Of a stretch of DNA of 64,000 nt, positions 20,324 through 31,289 are shown one piece after another. Source of the DNA: Chondrus crispus (taxonomy: Eukaryota; Rhodophyta; Florideophyceae; Gigartinales; Gigartinaceae); the NCBI RefSeq assembly GCF_000350225.1, contig NW_005179133.1:1-64000 (forward strand). Direction: 5' to 3'. The translations under genes and the position numbers were made by a program. How positions within the stretch are numbered: the stretch's first letter is position 1; every line of letters begins with the position of its first letter. The notes beneath the pieces are model-generated. The model made no database searches. It was not told where the DNA came from and saw only the letters and a list, made by a program, of their open reading frames with translations.

Positions 20324-22866
20324 CTTCCCCCGTCGCTGTGGTGCGATGCATCGTTTGCAGTCGGCCTGTTGGGGGAGGGGGGGGGGCGGGGGGGGTGCGC
20401 ACACTTGAAGTTGTCTCGTCAAGGTGGTGAATGTCACGGGTGTGAGCGGCTTTGTTAAGATGCCCCGCTAGCATTTCTTTTGTGGAGATGTGCTTGATGT
20501 CGATCGCCTTGGCCTTGGTTTGATGTGCGAGGTAATGATGACGGAGGTCAATGAATTTTCGCCTCTTCGTTGGCCCGCTGTTTTTCGCGACGCGGATCGC
20601 AGACTGGTGGTCAATGCGGAATGGCGTGGGGGAGGGCGGGAGCATGTGGACGTCTTGAAGGATGCGTCGTATCCATGTAGTTTGCTGAGCTGCTGCAATT
20701 GCAGCTATATGCTCAGCCTCACACGTGGAAAAGGCTGTGATAGTTTGCTTCATTGAGCCCCAGCAAACTGGTGTGCCATTGTATAGATGCACCATTCCCG
20801 AAATCGATTTTCGGTTGGTTACATCAGCTGCAAAGTCTGCATCGCTGTACGATTCGAGGAGATTGGGGATGATTGGAGCAGTTGCCTTGTGGTTTCCGGC
20901 TCTGAAGAGCAGTCCGTGGTTTGGGGTGTGCTTCAGGTAGCGGATAAGGCGCTTAAGGCGGTCCAGTGTCTTTACTGTAGGCTTTTTGGACGCAACTGCT
21001 AAACGGTTTGCCACATAGTAAATGTCCTGTCTTGTCGAGTCCGCCATGTAGCGGATGTCCCCTAACAGTTGTTGATATATTTTGGTGGTTTTGGCAGAGG
21101 TTTATCGTCCTCTGTTGGTCCATGCAGAGTGGTCTTGGTGTTGTATGGCGTTGGTTTGCTGTTTGCCATGTCTGCTTTCTTTACAACATACTGTATTGAA
21201 TTTGGCTGTGATGCATGGGTGTCCCCGTTCGGTAGTTTTTTATCGTCCAGCCGAGGAGCTGGGAGGGTTCTCCAAGTCGCTGGATGTTGTACGTCGTGGT
21301 GAGGACGTTTGCGATTTTTTTGGAGGTCTTTGGACGTGCTGATGACTGTGAAAGCATCCATGCTCACGGATACAATGAGGATGTGGCTCTGAGAGCGGCG
21401 GTGGAAGAGGCACATGTCGGCTTCTGATTGAGCAAATTTGTGTTTGCGGAGCAGTTTGACGACGGCGCTGAGGTAGGTGTGTCCTGCGCCGGGTGTGCCG
21501 TATAGTTTTTTGTGCAGTTTGCCAACTCTGTGTTCATGTTTGTGTGTGCCGTCAAATCGCTGATGTTGTCTGACATACACTGGTTTGCTTCCTGAGTGAT
21601 CAAACTTTTCTTGTAAGTACGCTGCCTTGATGTCTATGTGTTCAATAAACGTGTTGAACGAGGCTGCGATTGCAAACAACAGGCGTACAGTGGTTTTGTC
21701 TGCCATGTAAGTCGTGGTTTTCTCCGGATTGAAATGCACGTCTGGGATCATTTTGTCACCTCGGGCGGAGCAGCGTGCCTTCCTCTCCACTATTCTTCCT
21801 TGCGCGTTGCGCTTGTACCGATATCCCATCGACAGGGGGATGGGCTTAGTGCCGGGTGGAATTTTTTGTGAGGGTATCCATGTGATAAAGTTGTGTTTGT
21901 CAAGGTTATCAATCTCGCTGTTGTGGGCTATTGCCCATAGTTTGGCATCCGGATAGTTTTTCGCCTGTCCATGGTGCATGGGGGCCGGTGATGTGGCTGT
22001 GATTTCTGTTGGGGTGGGTTTGGGTGTGAACACTTTGAATAGGACTTGTACATTGTGGTTGGGGTCCATTTCTTTGTGGTACGGTCGAAAGTCAACCGAT
22101 CGCACTCGTCGCATTTTTCCGTCTCTCATGTTGATGACCATTACGTGTTTGGGGTCTGTCGGAAATTGGTACCTGACGGAGAGGGCACGAGGGTGAAGTT
22201 TTCTTCCCAACGTCTTGCTTGTGATGTGCGGGACATGTCCTAGTTGACCAAAGATCATGTATTTGGTGATGTTCGGTTTGTTTCCATGCCTCACTGTGCT
22301 AGGTATTTGTCCAGTTCCCAGATGCAGCGTGTGGTTGTATTTGAATGCTGCATCTTTTATTGCGTCTTCCCAGTGGTGTTCTGGTAATCCACTGTGGTGT
22401 AGAGATGCACGTGCTGCGTTCATGATTGCCCTATTTACTCTCTCGGCGATACCATTCTCTTGGGGTGAGTATGGAACGGTGGTACTGTGTCGCATGCCAT
22501 GTGTGCGGTACTGTCTTTTGTGGCATGTGATAGGTATTCCTTTGCGTTATCAGTGTGAGTCATGCTGGGTTTGGGGTACGGGCCTGTTGTGAGGTGGGAC
22601 AGGACATTGTCAAGCTGGTATGTTGCTTGATCCGTTGTTTTCATAAATGTTATGATGAGATAGCGTGAGTTAGTGTCTATCACTGTCATGAAATAACGGT
22701 TGCCGTTGGTTGATGCCGTGGGAAAGGGTCCGCATATGTCACTGCTCAGTGCCTCGCCAGTACGGTAGTTGTGCGTTGTCCTGCTGTGTCGTGCTGGTTG
22801 CAGTTTGGCTGCAGCACAACTTGTGCATGTGATTTATGGCAGTGGTAAGGCAAGGGATTTGGGGAG
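20319..22866 (-). pseudogene. Element F pol: integrase core, reverse transcriptase, RNase H (broken)
   Basis: Reading on the minus strand, the integrase zinc region ends in CTSCAAAKLQPARHS, followed by SSDICGPF, MTVIDTNSRYLIITF (first Asp), THTDNAKEY (second Asp) and SPQENGIAERVNR (Glu). Reverse transcriptase starts about 21900 (YKRNAQGRI, HIDIKAAYLQEKF). The YVDD box is replaced by SMDA, so the second catalytic Asp is Ala. RNase H is typical (SDADFAADVTNRKSISG, STCEAEH, DHQSA, KRRKFIDLRHHY). Frame changes occur near 22470 and 21050, and a TAA lies just before the CTSC motif. The tail is Pro-rich and ends in the LTR at 20319. Confidence 0.85.
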
Positions 22867-23463
22867 GTTTGTGTAGTATAAACTGTAGTATAATCACCCC
22901 CAACGACGAGGGGGGTGAGTACTGACAGTTCGGAAAGACCCCGATCGGCGGGAAGACAGAAGCACGGCCCACCCACGGTACCGAGCGCGGGCTCGAGGTA
23001 GCGGTGGTAGAGCGGGATCGGGGAGGACGCGCGCACGCGCGAGCGGTTCTACGCCTCGACGCCCCGGAGCGGTACTGGGTGACGATCCAGTACCGACGGG
23101 CGGAGGCGGAGCCGGCTCGTGGGCGTGCTACGCGCGTCCTCAACCCGCGCGCGGTGCTACTCCTAGGTAAAACGGACGGAAGTACCTAAAAGTAAGCGGG
23201 CGGACCAAGGTGGAGGATGCTTGACAAGTCCCTTCTTGTCGTCCTCCACCGCCGGCGGTCCGCTCATATTTAATGTACATTGTAGTCTATCATAACTCTA
23301 CAGTAGTGCCGGTCTACCGACACTGTAACGCTGTCAGCCGGCGGGGATGACATTCCACGTGTAGTACGCGTCCCGTACACGCGGAGGACTCGTGTGTGCG
23401 CGCATGGCTGTAAGGCTGGTTGCCTTACGGTCCCTGATCCGATCCTAATCTAATTTCCGTTTG
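22867..23463. mobile_element. 587-bp insert in element F, probable solo LTR, with GTTTG duplications
   Basis: The insert proper is 22872-23458. It is flanked by GTTTG at 22867-22871 and 23459-23463. Removing the insert and one GTTTG joins the two halves of the integrase zinc region in the same frame. It starts TGTAGTATAAAC, like the TGTAG starts of the other LTRs here, but ends in CC instead of CA. A strong hairpin lies at 23196-23266 (GCGGACC and GGTGGAGGA arms). It encodes nothing recognisable and the unit is GC-rich. Calling it a solo LTR is inference from size, TG start and 5-bp duplication. Confidence 0.7.
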
Positions 23464-25356
23464 GGGTTATACCACAGTTTGGTAGTAGCTGCCTTTTGGC
23501 CATTTGTTGGATTGTGGAAGGTCTTATGTGGTTGAACACCATCTGCCAATGATTGTAGTCATGCTGCGTTTTTATGCTTGCACTAGGGGGCCGCACTGGT
23601 GCAGGGTTGTGCCTTAATTGCATGGGGATGCTTTGTGCGCTTGCGTGGGGTGTGCACTGTGTTGTTGGTGCTGAGGTCTGTGCTTTTCTTTGTGGTGCCG
23701 TGTTATGAGCTACTTTCCTCTTCGTGTTGGTCTTGCGACGCGGGATTGATCTGGCAGAATTGGCCTGGCTTTTAGGGCGTGCCACGTTGAGATCGTAGAG
23801 ACCTCTCTGGAATTTTGCAGTGCCAACAATGCTTGAGGATTATCTTTTGTGTTTATCACAGGTGCTGTGTTCTGGTAGAATATCACCGCTCCGCACTGTT
23901 TTGCAATATCATGTACGAATGGTAGGTTTGTACGAAGGTGGGGGTTGACGAGAGTTTGTAGCTTAAGCCATTTGGTCCTCGTCATTGGGATCTTAAGCAT
24001 GCCGTGGTGTGTCGCAGGAGGGGTGATGGACGTTGCAGTGTTAGTGCGCACTTCGCGTTTGAGGCGATGCATTCCAGGGGCGGGCTTTTTGATATGGGAT
24101 GGGTATGCTCCAGAATCCAGTGCGAATTTCCTACCTTCTACCGTGGAGTATTCTTTGGGGTTGGGTGAGATGGTGTCGATTTCTTGCACACTGTAGGTGT
24201 GGTCATTCTGGCCTATATCGTGCGTGATGTTGGCCGTGTTGCCCTTTGTGTTTTTCCAGGTGAGTCGGGGTATGCCCGGTGTGTTTGTTGTGGTAAAGGG
24301 GGTGGGGTGGGGGCTGGTGGTTTCAGCAGGGTTGCTCCATTGGTGTTCCTTTTTGGCTGGTCTGTACTTTCCTCTGCCGCGATTGCGGCCTCGGTTGCGG
24401 CTTCCATATGCTGGGGTGGGAGGTGTGGTTGCTGGTTGTTGCATACCATATGGTGCGTATTTGTTTTGTGACGTGCGCTCCATGGTGCGGGCGTGTACTG
24501 ACTCAAGTCGTTGTACTAGCCCTTGAATTGTGTCTGGGACAGTGCCATTTTCAATCCACGTATCTAGGAGGTGCTTGTACATTGTGTGTGCCGATAGTCC
24601 TTGGATGATGAACTGAACTGTGGCTCCCTCTCCTGATTTACTGTTTGGATAGTTGGCCATTTGCATGCGTGTTCGAATGGCTCTGTGGCGGGCGATGTAG
24701 TCATCCAGCGTTGTGTTGTGCGTGAGCTTGGTATTTTCTGCTTCTAGTTTTAGCAGCAGGTGCGCCGTTGTTGTGCTGTCTGTAAAGTGCCCTGTGATCT
24801 TCTGTGCCATGTGGAGGGGTGAGGCGTCAAGCGTAAGATCGGCAGGAGCAGCAAAGGTTGGCGGGAGTGAGTTGTTGATCGCCAGACGGAAGATTGCACT
24901 GTTGCGTTTGTACGGTGCATACAGCGGGCTTGTCTCATTTGGAGTGGTGTATGTTTGATCGAGTACATTTTCCATTCCTTGGATGGTGGCCATGTCATTC
25001 AGCGCTTGTCTCCATGACGAGAAATTGTCTCTAGTGGGGCTGAGGGGCGGTAATCGGGCTTGGGTCCGGTGATCAGTCGAGGTGGTTCCTTCTTCGTTGG
25101 CCATGGCAATGACTGGTGGTGTAATGGTATCAACGCGTGGTTGCGTGTGGTTTCTGCTCTCTACACGGGGTGGAGGTGCGTTATGCGGACTCTCAACACT
25201 GGCTCGTAGAGGCTCTTCTGTTGAACCGGGGACGTATTCTAGGCAGCCGGGGGTGGGTGGTGGTGCCGTGTGTCCTTGCCGGTGACGGGGTGATCTGCGA
25301 GGATGTCTTCCCGTAGTTCTGTGCTCGTCTTGCAGGGGTGTTTGCGTGTGGTCCAT
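23464..25356 (-). pseudogene. Element F gag-protease and pre-integrase (frameshifted)
   Basis: A 548-codon frame runs from 25356. The more likely start is the ATG at 25104 (MANEEGTT), since gag-like sequence begins there (SSWRQALNDMATIQGMENVLDQ). The capsid part is of the copia UBN2 type. No zinc knuckle is seen; an Arg/Gly-rich stretch (RNRGRNRGRGKYRP) takes its place. A protease motif FALDSGAYPSH follows. A frame change near 23750 leads to the pre-integrase domain (HWQMVFNHIRPSTIQQM). The polyprotein would supply particle shell and maturation functions. Confidence 0.8.
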
Positions 25357-25360
25357 AACC

Positions 25361-25500
25361 TGTAGTGCAGGAACGATGGGGCAGTCTTTTCTGTCTGGGC
25401 CTGCTCTCCCAACACTAAGTCTACTGGTCTCACGCCGGCGGGTGTGAGCCTGTGCGTGTGGTACGTGTGCTATGTTTGCACGTGTCTGGGTATTGTCACA
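25361..25500 (-). repeat. 5' LTR of element F (140 bp)
   Basis: Starts TGTGACAATACCC on the minus strand and ends CTGCACTACA. It is unusually short for a copia LTR. The gag frame is open from 5 bp inside the LTR edge. Confidence 0.75.
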
Positions 25501-26015
25501 GGGTTTTGCTCCAACAAGATGCCGAAGGAGTAGAGCGTAACGCAGTGCATTCTATGGAGCTGTATGAGCGCGCTATCGAGAAGGATGAGGACGTCGATGC
25601 GATGGTGTTCCTCGGTAATTTGCTTGCAGAAGGTGCCGAAGGAGTAGAGCGTGACGCGGTACGAGCTGTGGCATTGTATGATCGTGCAATGGCGAAGGGA
25701 AATTCCGGTAACGCGACTTGCCATCTTGCGATGATGTTGAGGGACGGAGCGGAAGGGGTGGAGCGCAATGCAGTGCGCGCGGTGGAGCTGTTTGAGATGG
25801 ACATCAAGGAACGGAAGCAGAGCGTGTCAATGGTGTGTCTTGGAAACATGATGCGGGACGGGGCGGACGGGGTGGCCCGCGACACGGATCGGGCGATACA
25901 TTTCTACGAGATGGCGGTCGAGGAAGACAACAACGCGGAGGCTGTAGCCCAACTTGCGGCGTTGCAGCGGGACAGATCAGACGGCAGTACGAGTACGCGG
26001 GACGAGGGTGAGTGA
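25501..26015 (+). pseudogene. Sel1-like repeat protein, 5'-truncated
   Basis: Four 38-residue Sel1-like (TPR-type) repeats are read, each starting (A)(E/D)GV(E/A)R and containing the A..LY/F..A and LG/LA..L pattern, ending with a TGA at 26013-26015. Such repeats form helical scaffolds for protein interaction. The first repeat begins only a few residues after the LTR of element F, so the N-terminus has been removed by that insertion or by a rearrangement at it. The frame runs back into the LTR without meaning. The four units are very alike, suggesting recent expansion. The part that remains has no internal stop. Confidence 0.75.
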
Positions 26016-26425
26016 GAACAGAGGAAGGCGGGGGCGGGATGGAATGCGAGGGCAGTGGCGGGGGAGGCACCACATGGATAGGCGGCGTAATGTAACATAT
26101 TTTTGGATATTATTATTGTATATGTATAAGACAACAGTAACACGTGTACAGTAGTGCATTCGTCATCGCCGCGACGGCCTTCTCCTTCAGCCGGGGAGGA
26201 AGAAAGGGAAAAAGGAGGACGGAGCGGGACGGCAGAGTTGCGGGCGAGTCTCCGACACTGGTGGCCAAAGTCGACTCGGTGTTAATTGAAAACACTCATC
26301 TGTACGCTAGCGATAATCTGTTTCCATTGAAGGCAGAGTAGCCGACTTTCCTTACCCCCTTACCCGAATCCATCGGTCGCCCAGTTTAGCCCATCCCTCA
26401 GTCGGCCTCCGACAGCTCCGTCTGC

Positions 26426-27345
26426 ATGGCTCCGTGGTCCACCCCCTGCCGCATGGCTTTCGCCGTCTCGCCGCCGACCCAGCGCGCGCGTCACGTACTG
26501 CGATCTGCATGCCGAGCGCGGCCGCTGCGGCGCGTGGCGCTGCGCGGCTGCGCGACGCAGCGAAACATCGCCCCCGCGCACGCGGTGCTGCGCCGTGCGG
26601 CCCACTCGCAGGGCCTGGACGTGGTGCGGCTCAACACCCTCGTGCGGCTCACAGATCTGCTGCTGAGCGAGAGCAAGCGGTATAACCTCACGGCGATCCG
26701 CACGCGCGATGCCGTGCTGCTCAAGCACGTGGTGGACGCGCTTAGCCTGCCACCGGCACTGGACGCGGAGGGCCGCGGCCGCTGTCACCGGGCTGCGCGT
26801 CGTCGGTGTCGGCACGGGTACGGGGTTCCCGGGCTCGTCCTGGCCATCACGAAGCCGCAGTGGGACGTCACGCGGCTAGAGGCCGCGCGCAAGAAGAAGC
26901 GCTTCCACGACATCGTGGAGCGCGAGCTGGCCCTGCCCATCGTCACGTCCGTGGGGGGGAGGGCGGAACCACGGAGGTCGGGCTGAGAAAGATGTATTGG
27001 GGACGGCATGACTCGGTCGTGGCACGGTGGTTGGCGGAAATGCGCGTTTGCTGCGCACTGTGCGTGCCGCTGGCAAAGGTGGGGGGCGCGTTTTCGCGCA
27101 GAAGAAGAGCGTGGGCGCGGGCGCTGAGGAGATCGCCGCCGCGAAGGAGGCCATCAGAAGGCTGGGCGGGAAGCTGGAAGGTGTGCGCGAGACGTGGCCG
27201 TGGGAATGGATGCAGGGGCAGGGGGAAGAGGCGGAAAAGGTTGACGCAAGGAAAAAATGTATTGTGGCCGTAAGAAAGGTGAGGGCAACGCCACGGGCGT
27301 TCCCGAGGTTGCCGGGGGTGCCGAAGAAGAGACGCCTTTGTGAGA
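26426..27345 (+). pseudogene. rsmG: RsmG-like 16S rRNA m7G methyltransferase, multiply frameshifted
   Basis: Pieces of one RsmG/GidB protein lie in order but in changing frames. 26426-26775 gives an Arg-rich N-terminal extension and SKRYNLTAIRTRDAVLLKH. 26790-26835 gives the SAM motif VGTGTGFPG. 26840-26965 gives LVLAITKPQWDVTRLEAARKKK-type sequence. 26970-27097 gives DSVVARWLAEMR and VPLAKVGG. 27095-27345 gives AQKKSVGAG, then IVAVRKVRATPRAFPR near the end. Bacterial RsmG methylates G527 of 16S rRNA. A nuclear copy would act in plastid or mitochondrion, and the N-terminal extension fits a transit peptide. At least four frame changes in GC-rich runs mean either a dead gene or sequencing errors. 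Confidence 0.8.
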
Positions 27346-29086
27346 CCGCGAATAGGTTTGCGAGGAGAGAAAGGCGTTGGGAGACCGGAGAGAGGAAAGG
27401 TGTGGGGTTGAGAGATGTGCGAGGGAATAGGAGCGAGTGTTGGGTGAAAAGCACAGCGAGGATTGCAAGGGGCGTACATGGACGTGTTGCGAGAAGAAGA
27501 GCGCAAGCGCGTTGCGAAGGGCACAGTTCGCTGTGGCAATGTGACAGACGAAGTAAGAAGTTGCAGAGCGGCCCCGATCGAGAGTTGTGTGACGCCATTG
27601 AGAATTGGTTTATCTCAAGACATAATACCCTAGGCAGACACAGACTCCCCACAGACTGACCACTTGTGAGTACCTTCTACCGTAGAACTTCTACCGTAGA
27701 ACTTGTACGCTTTGGGTGGGTTTTACATTACAGAGTAAAGTCTCGGTATGGTGAACCGAAATGTGGCGCTTCAAACGGCCCTGTCAGAGCAACCCACTGG
27801 GGCGTGTCTTAACAGGCTGGTTTTTGCTTTGCCTTGCCCGGTTTTGCCAGGAGTACTTTTAAATTCTTAATAAATACCGTATGCTTCTTAAGCCCTTGCT
27901 TTTCTTAAACACATAAATTAAAACGTAGGAGCCACTCATAGCACGCCAAATCACTTCTTTGGGCAAAGCAAAGCAAACCGCAGCAAAACGGGGCATGATA
28001 AGACACACCCTGAGTTCGCCTTACCGATGCAGTTCACAGTGACGGAACTGCTCGTGTACACGTGTAGCTGTTGTACAGGTACAGCAAGGCAAATATCGTC
28101 ACTTCCTTTGTTTGGGCTGTGTGCATCGTCGACGGGCGCAGTCGAACATCCGGAGTCTCAAATCGGAACAAAGCCGCGTACGGAGACTTCAACGTCTGAA
28201 TCTGAAGCAAAGACGTATTGATAGCGTATTGATAGCTTCTGAATTCGTTGATGGTAGGCCCCGACAAAGTCAACTCCTGTTTTTTCATGTTCATTATATC
28301 GCCTAGTTCATTCTAGCGAGTCTGGTTCACCTGAGAAGTACGAAACCGTTGTTTCTGGGCCAAAAAGCGGGGTGGCACTTCCCTCACAGCCTTTCAGTTC
28401 ACGGCACCGAGACAGTTCATCCTATCAGGTACGCAGCTTATCGAGACTTTACTCTGTACGTAGAACCTTTGGTATAAATACAGTACCCTTCAAGGGTAAA
28501 TTTACTGTTGGTACGAAGAATAAATTCGAAATGGCTTTCTCAAGTCGACTCCAAATCGTATCACAACCGTCCTTAGCCACCTGCCAACACTCTCAGCCGC
28601 TCATCCGCCCCTCTAACCTCATTAGTCCGCTCGTTGTTGTTTCTAATCTCCAATGGCTCTGACGGCATTCCCCTCCTCATTTCATACTGTTCCGTTCGCT
28701 TATCTGACACGCATGTTCGCTCAGGGGACACTGTCCCAGTCGCACGTATGCCACCGATGTGCAGCGCAAACAGTGGAGGGGGGTTGGCGATTTTAGGCAC
28801 TCTTTGCGTACTGTACGCCGACATATCTTCATCCTCATATCTTGCACTCTCAACCGATATGGTGCAGTAGGGCGTTAGAAAGATGAGTAGAGTTTGTGAG
28901 CAATACAAGGCACAGAATAAGTTTCAAATGGCCAAACCAGTTCGATTACCGCAACAAAAATTGAATGCAAGGAGATGAATTATTGTGCGAAAACCGGCTC
29001 AAAACCGACAGGGCAAACTGTAGGGACACGATAGAAAAAGAATGGCTGCTCTTTTCGCCCAACAAATGCGTTTGACGTCGTAACAT
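27346..29086. other. No supported gene; simple repeats and a TATA box
   Basis: Short duplications occur at 27674-27702 (TTCTACCGTAGAAC twice) and 28210-28236 (GTATTGATAGC twice). TATAAATA at 28473-28480 is followed by a small palindrome (ACCCTTCAAGGGT) and an ATG at 28531 that opens only 43 codons. On the minus strand a 111-codon frame at 28573-28908 is rich in charged residues but matches nothing I know. None is called a gene. Confidence 0.45.
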
Positions 29087-29092
29087 TTTATT
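29087..29092 (-). terminator. Poly(A) signal AATAAA of the 29402 gene
   Basis: AATAAA on the minus strand about 95 nt after the stop codon at 29187, a usual spacing for a short 3' untranslated region. Confidence 0.55.
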
Positions 29093-29186
29093 GGGAATCC
29101 GTGCCTTAGAGTCGACTTGCGACTGAGGGCGCAAATGCCGATCGCAAAAGCCTTTCACCCCAGAGCTCGACACTGCCCGCGTGTCT

Positions 29187-29402
29187 CTACTGACATTTAT
29201 TGTTGTAGCAGTGCTCGCACTCGTTGGTGAACCAACAGTCATATTCATCTGAGCAGTACGCCCCACATTTCTCCAGTAGGTGCGCGGCGAGGCGAATCCT
29301 CCTCTTCTCCCGAACGGCCTGCGGGATAGCTCTCGGAGTCGCGGCGGCGAGGCAGACGAGCAAGGCGAGTGCGAGGAACAGCGTGAAGAAACGGCTTGCC
29401 AT
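29187..29402 (-). CDS. Small secreted peptide with knottin-like six-cysteine core (71 aa)
   Basis: The start is the ATG at 29402-29400, followed directly by a signal peptide (FFTLFLALALLVCLAAA) with likely cleavage near residue 21. A short basic propeptide region follows (REKRRIR, a possible processing site). The last 26 residues hold six cysteines spaced C-x3-C-x5-C-x5-C-x2-C-x4-C. The first five spacings equal those of plant metallocarboxypeptidase inhibitors of the potato type, a knottin family; the last loop is two residues shorter. An Asp or acidic residue before the third Cys and an aromatic after the fifth also fit. Function as a protease inhibitor, defence peptide or signal is inference. 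The gene is intron-less, with TATA and AATAAA in place. Confidence 0.75.
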   Translation of the reverse strand: MASRFFTLFLALALLVCLAAATPRAIPQAVREKRRIRLAAHLLEKCGAYCSDEYDCWFTNECEHCYNNKCQ

Positions 29403-29544
29403 GCTGAAAGTCAATAGAAGTGGATATGCTCTGCGTAGATCAGATCGGTCTTGGTACGAGTGTGTGAGAGTCGTACTGGCAGATGCTTGCGTAGAAAGGT
29501 CCGTGAGCCGGATGGGGGTGGTGGTGGTGATGAGACAAGGCCGG

Positions 29545-29552
29545 TATTTATA
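29545..29552 (-). promoter_or_regulatory. TATA box of the 29402 gene
   Basis: TATAAATA on the minus strand, about 143 bp before the ATG. No other TATA-like word is seen nearer to it. Confidence 0.6.
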
Positions 29553-29599
29553 GTGATACAGTTGGTCTCACAAAGGATATCCGTCATAACAGACTAGCG

Positions 29600-30832
29600 G
29601 CTCACCGAAGGAAAGCATACTGTATGACGATGATGCAGTACTCTAGCAAGCTTACGGTCAGATACGTGTGCCTCGCCAACCCAAATGAAGGGGAAGAGGC
29701 GGGTGGGGGAAGCGACAGTACATTACTGCATCCAGCTGTTCGGCTCATAAAGCGGTGCAGTTTGCATCCAAAGTTTCGCGGGCAGAATTTTAATGGGAGC
29801 GAGATCGTTGGATGCTTCAATTATGCGATGGGGCCATTTGGGAGATGTTTCAGATATCACTCGTGCCGGCCGAGAGCGTTTGCAGGCCAAGCTCCTGCGT
29901 GCTATATCCAGTGCTTGCTGCCCCATCGTCTGCCGACACCGACATCGCCCTTCCGCTCGCTTTCTTTCGTGCGCCCTAACGTGTCGGCACGTCTACGGCG
30001 GAGTGAGGGGCAAATAGCAAATGTTCCTTGTTCACGCAATGCCCGGAGAACATCTAGCCAGACAATTCCTGTGTTGTGTTGCTGTGCTTTGGAAGCAGTC
30101 ATAGATTCAGTCAGATCTGTCTAGTGTATGGTTTTGTCTCAATGAGGTGTCTCACTGACCCTTCACCTGGCTCCATTGAAATGAGAAAGATTAGCACCGC
30201 TCTTTCTTCTAAAAGAGACGATAAGGACTCGAAAACGCTTGTGAAGTGCGAGTTAATTCTCATGCCACCTCCGTGAGAAGCGAGCACAGCACTACCCTGC
30301 TCTATCAGCAGTGAGCGGAAAAGCGTTTGCTTCGATTCAATTACGCGCTAGCCGCGCATTCGGACAAACAAGGTGACATCTCTTCGGCAAAGATATCATC
30401 TATATCTTTGTGGATCACCAAGTCTTTGCTGGACGGGATCAGCATTAAAACTATAAATCGCTTCCGAGCTTCTTTTTTTACGTAAAAAACACCATGTGCT
30501 AAAGGGAAATCGTCCCGAGTGTTGTGACATCCAGACGTTTACACGGGCGTGCCTCCTCATCATCCGCAATATCAATCACTCCTAGTGTCTATCGGACCGT
30601 TAGACCTCATATGAGGACAAAAGGGGTTTTATTTTTTTTAGACAACCTAACTCACGATTCCACTTCTGTTTTCTTGAAACCAGAAGGCCATCACTACAGG
30701 TAAAGCATTTGCTTGTTGATTCTCGCGGAAACCAACTCCTTGATGCATATAAAGGTGTTCAAAAGAAAAGATTGGCTTACAGTAAGCAATTTTCTTTAAG
30801 CTGATTTGATACAAGTAGTATAGAAACATCTC
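29600..30832. other. 1.2 kb without a supported gene
   Basis: A 166-codon frame at 29624-30124 has no recognisable features and is mirrored by minus-strand frames of similar length. The rest is AT-rich sequence bordering element C. Confidence 0.5.
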
Positions 30833-30837
30833 CCTGC

Positions 30838-31135
30838 TGTGAAACAATGTATGATATGGAGGCGCATCCATTTCTGTAATTGCTGGATGCGCCAGAACTT
30901 GTCTTTCTTCATGATACTGTAAGGGTTAAGTAGTATATAAGTAGGGCTCGCGCTGCGGACTGTAGGTTCGTACCGGGCCAGAAGATTGTGTCAAAACGCA
31001 GAGCCTACCTGCGAAAACTGTCCGACTGCACGGACTTCGCACGGGCTCGGACGGTCCGTCGTAGACCTGTCCATTGACACTTTAATAAAATCTCTTTTTC
31101 TAATTCTTTAAAGGAATTCCTCACGAAATCCCACA
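30838..31135 (+). repeat. 5' LTR of copia element C
   Basis: 298 bp starting TGTGAAACAATG. A TATATAAG box lies near 30933 and an AATAAA poly(A) signal at 31083-31088. It is nearly identical to 62918-63215. Confidence 0.9.
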
Positions 31136-31289
31136 TTAATTAATTGCTGATTTCGATTCCCATTTTTTCTTCCCCTTCCGATTGGCCGTCCGCGAGATCA
31201 TTGCGCAAGCGAGCTCCCTTGTCTCGCCTCCACCGCGAATTATTTCTGCCGCCTGCTACCGCACGCTCTTCCCTCTCACCGCAGGTGCA

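Larger units (their letters stand above)
20135..25500 (-). mobile_element. Old Ty1/copia retrotransposon F, decayed
   Basis: Short terminal repeats (140 bp at 25361-25500, 189 bp at 20135-20323) have TG...CA ends on the minus strand and about eight differences over 138 comparable bases. They enclose gag, protease, integrase, reverse transcriptase and RNase H of copia order. Coding is broken by several frameshifts and stops, and a 587-bp insert interrupts the integrase zinc region. No matching target duplication is seen (GTATC on the left, GGGTT on the right). The right flank is the interior of a Sel1-repeat gene while the left flank is not, so a rearrangement is likely. Confidence 0.85.

Noticed and set aside
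20130..25505. Target-site duplication of element F
   Set aside because: GTATC and GGGTT do not match at any nearby offset.
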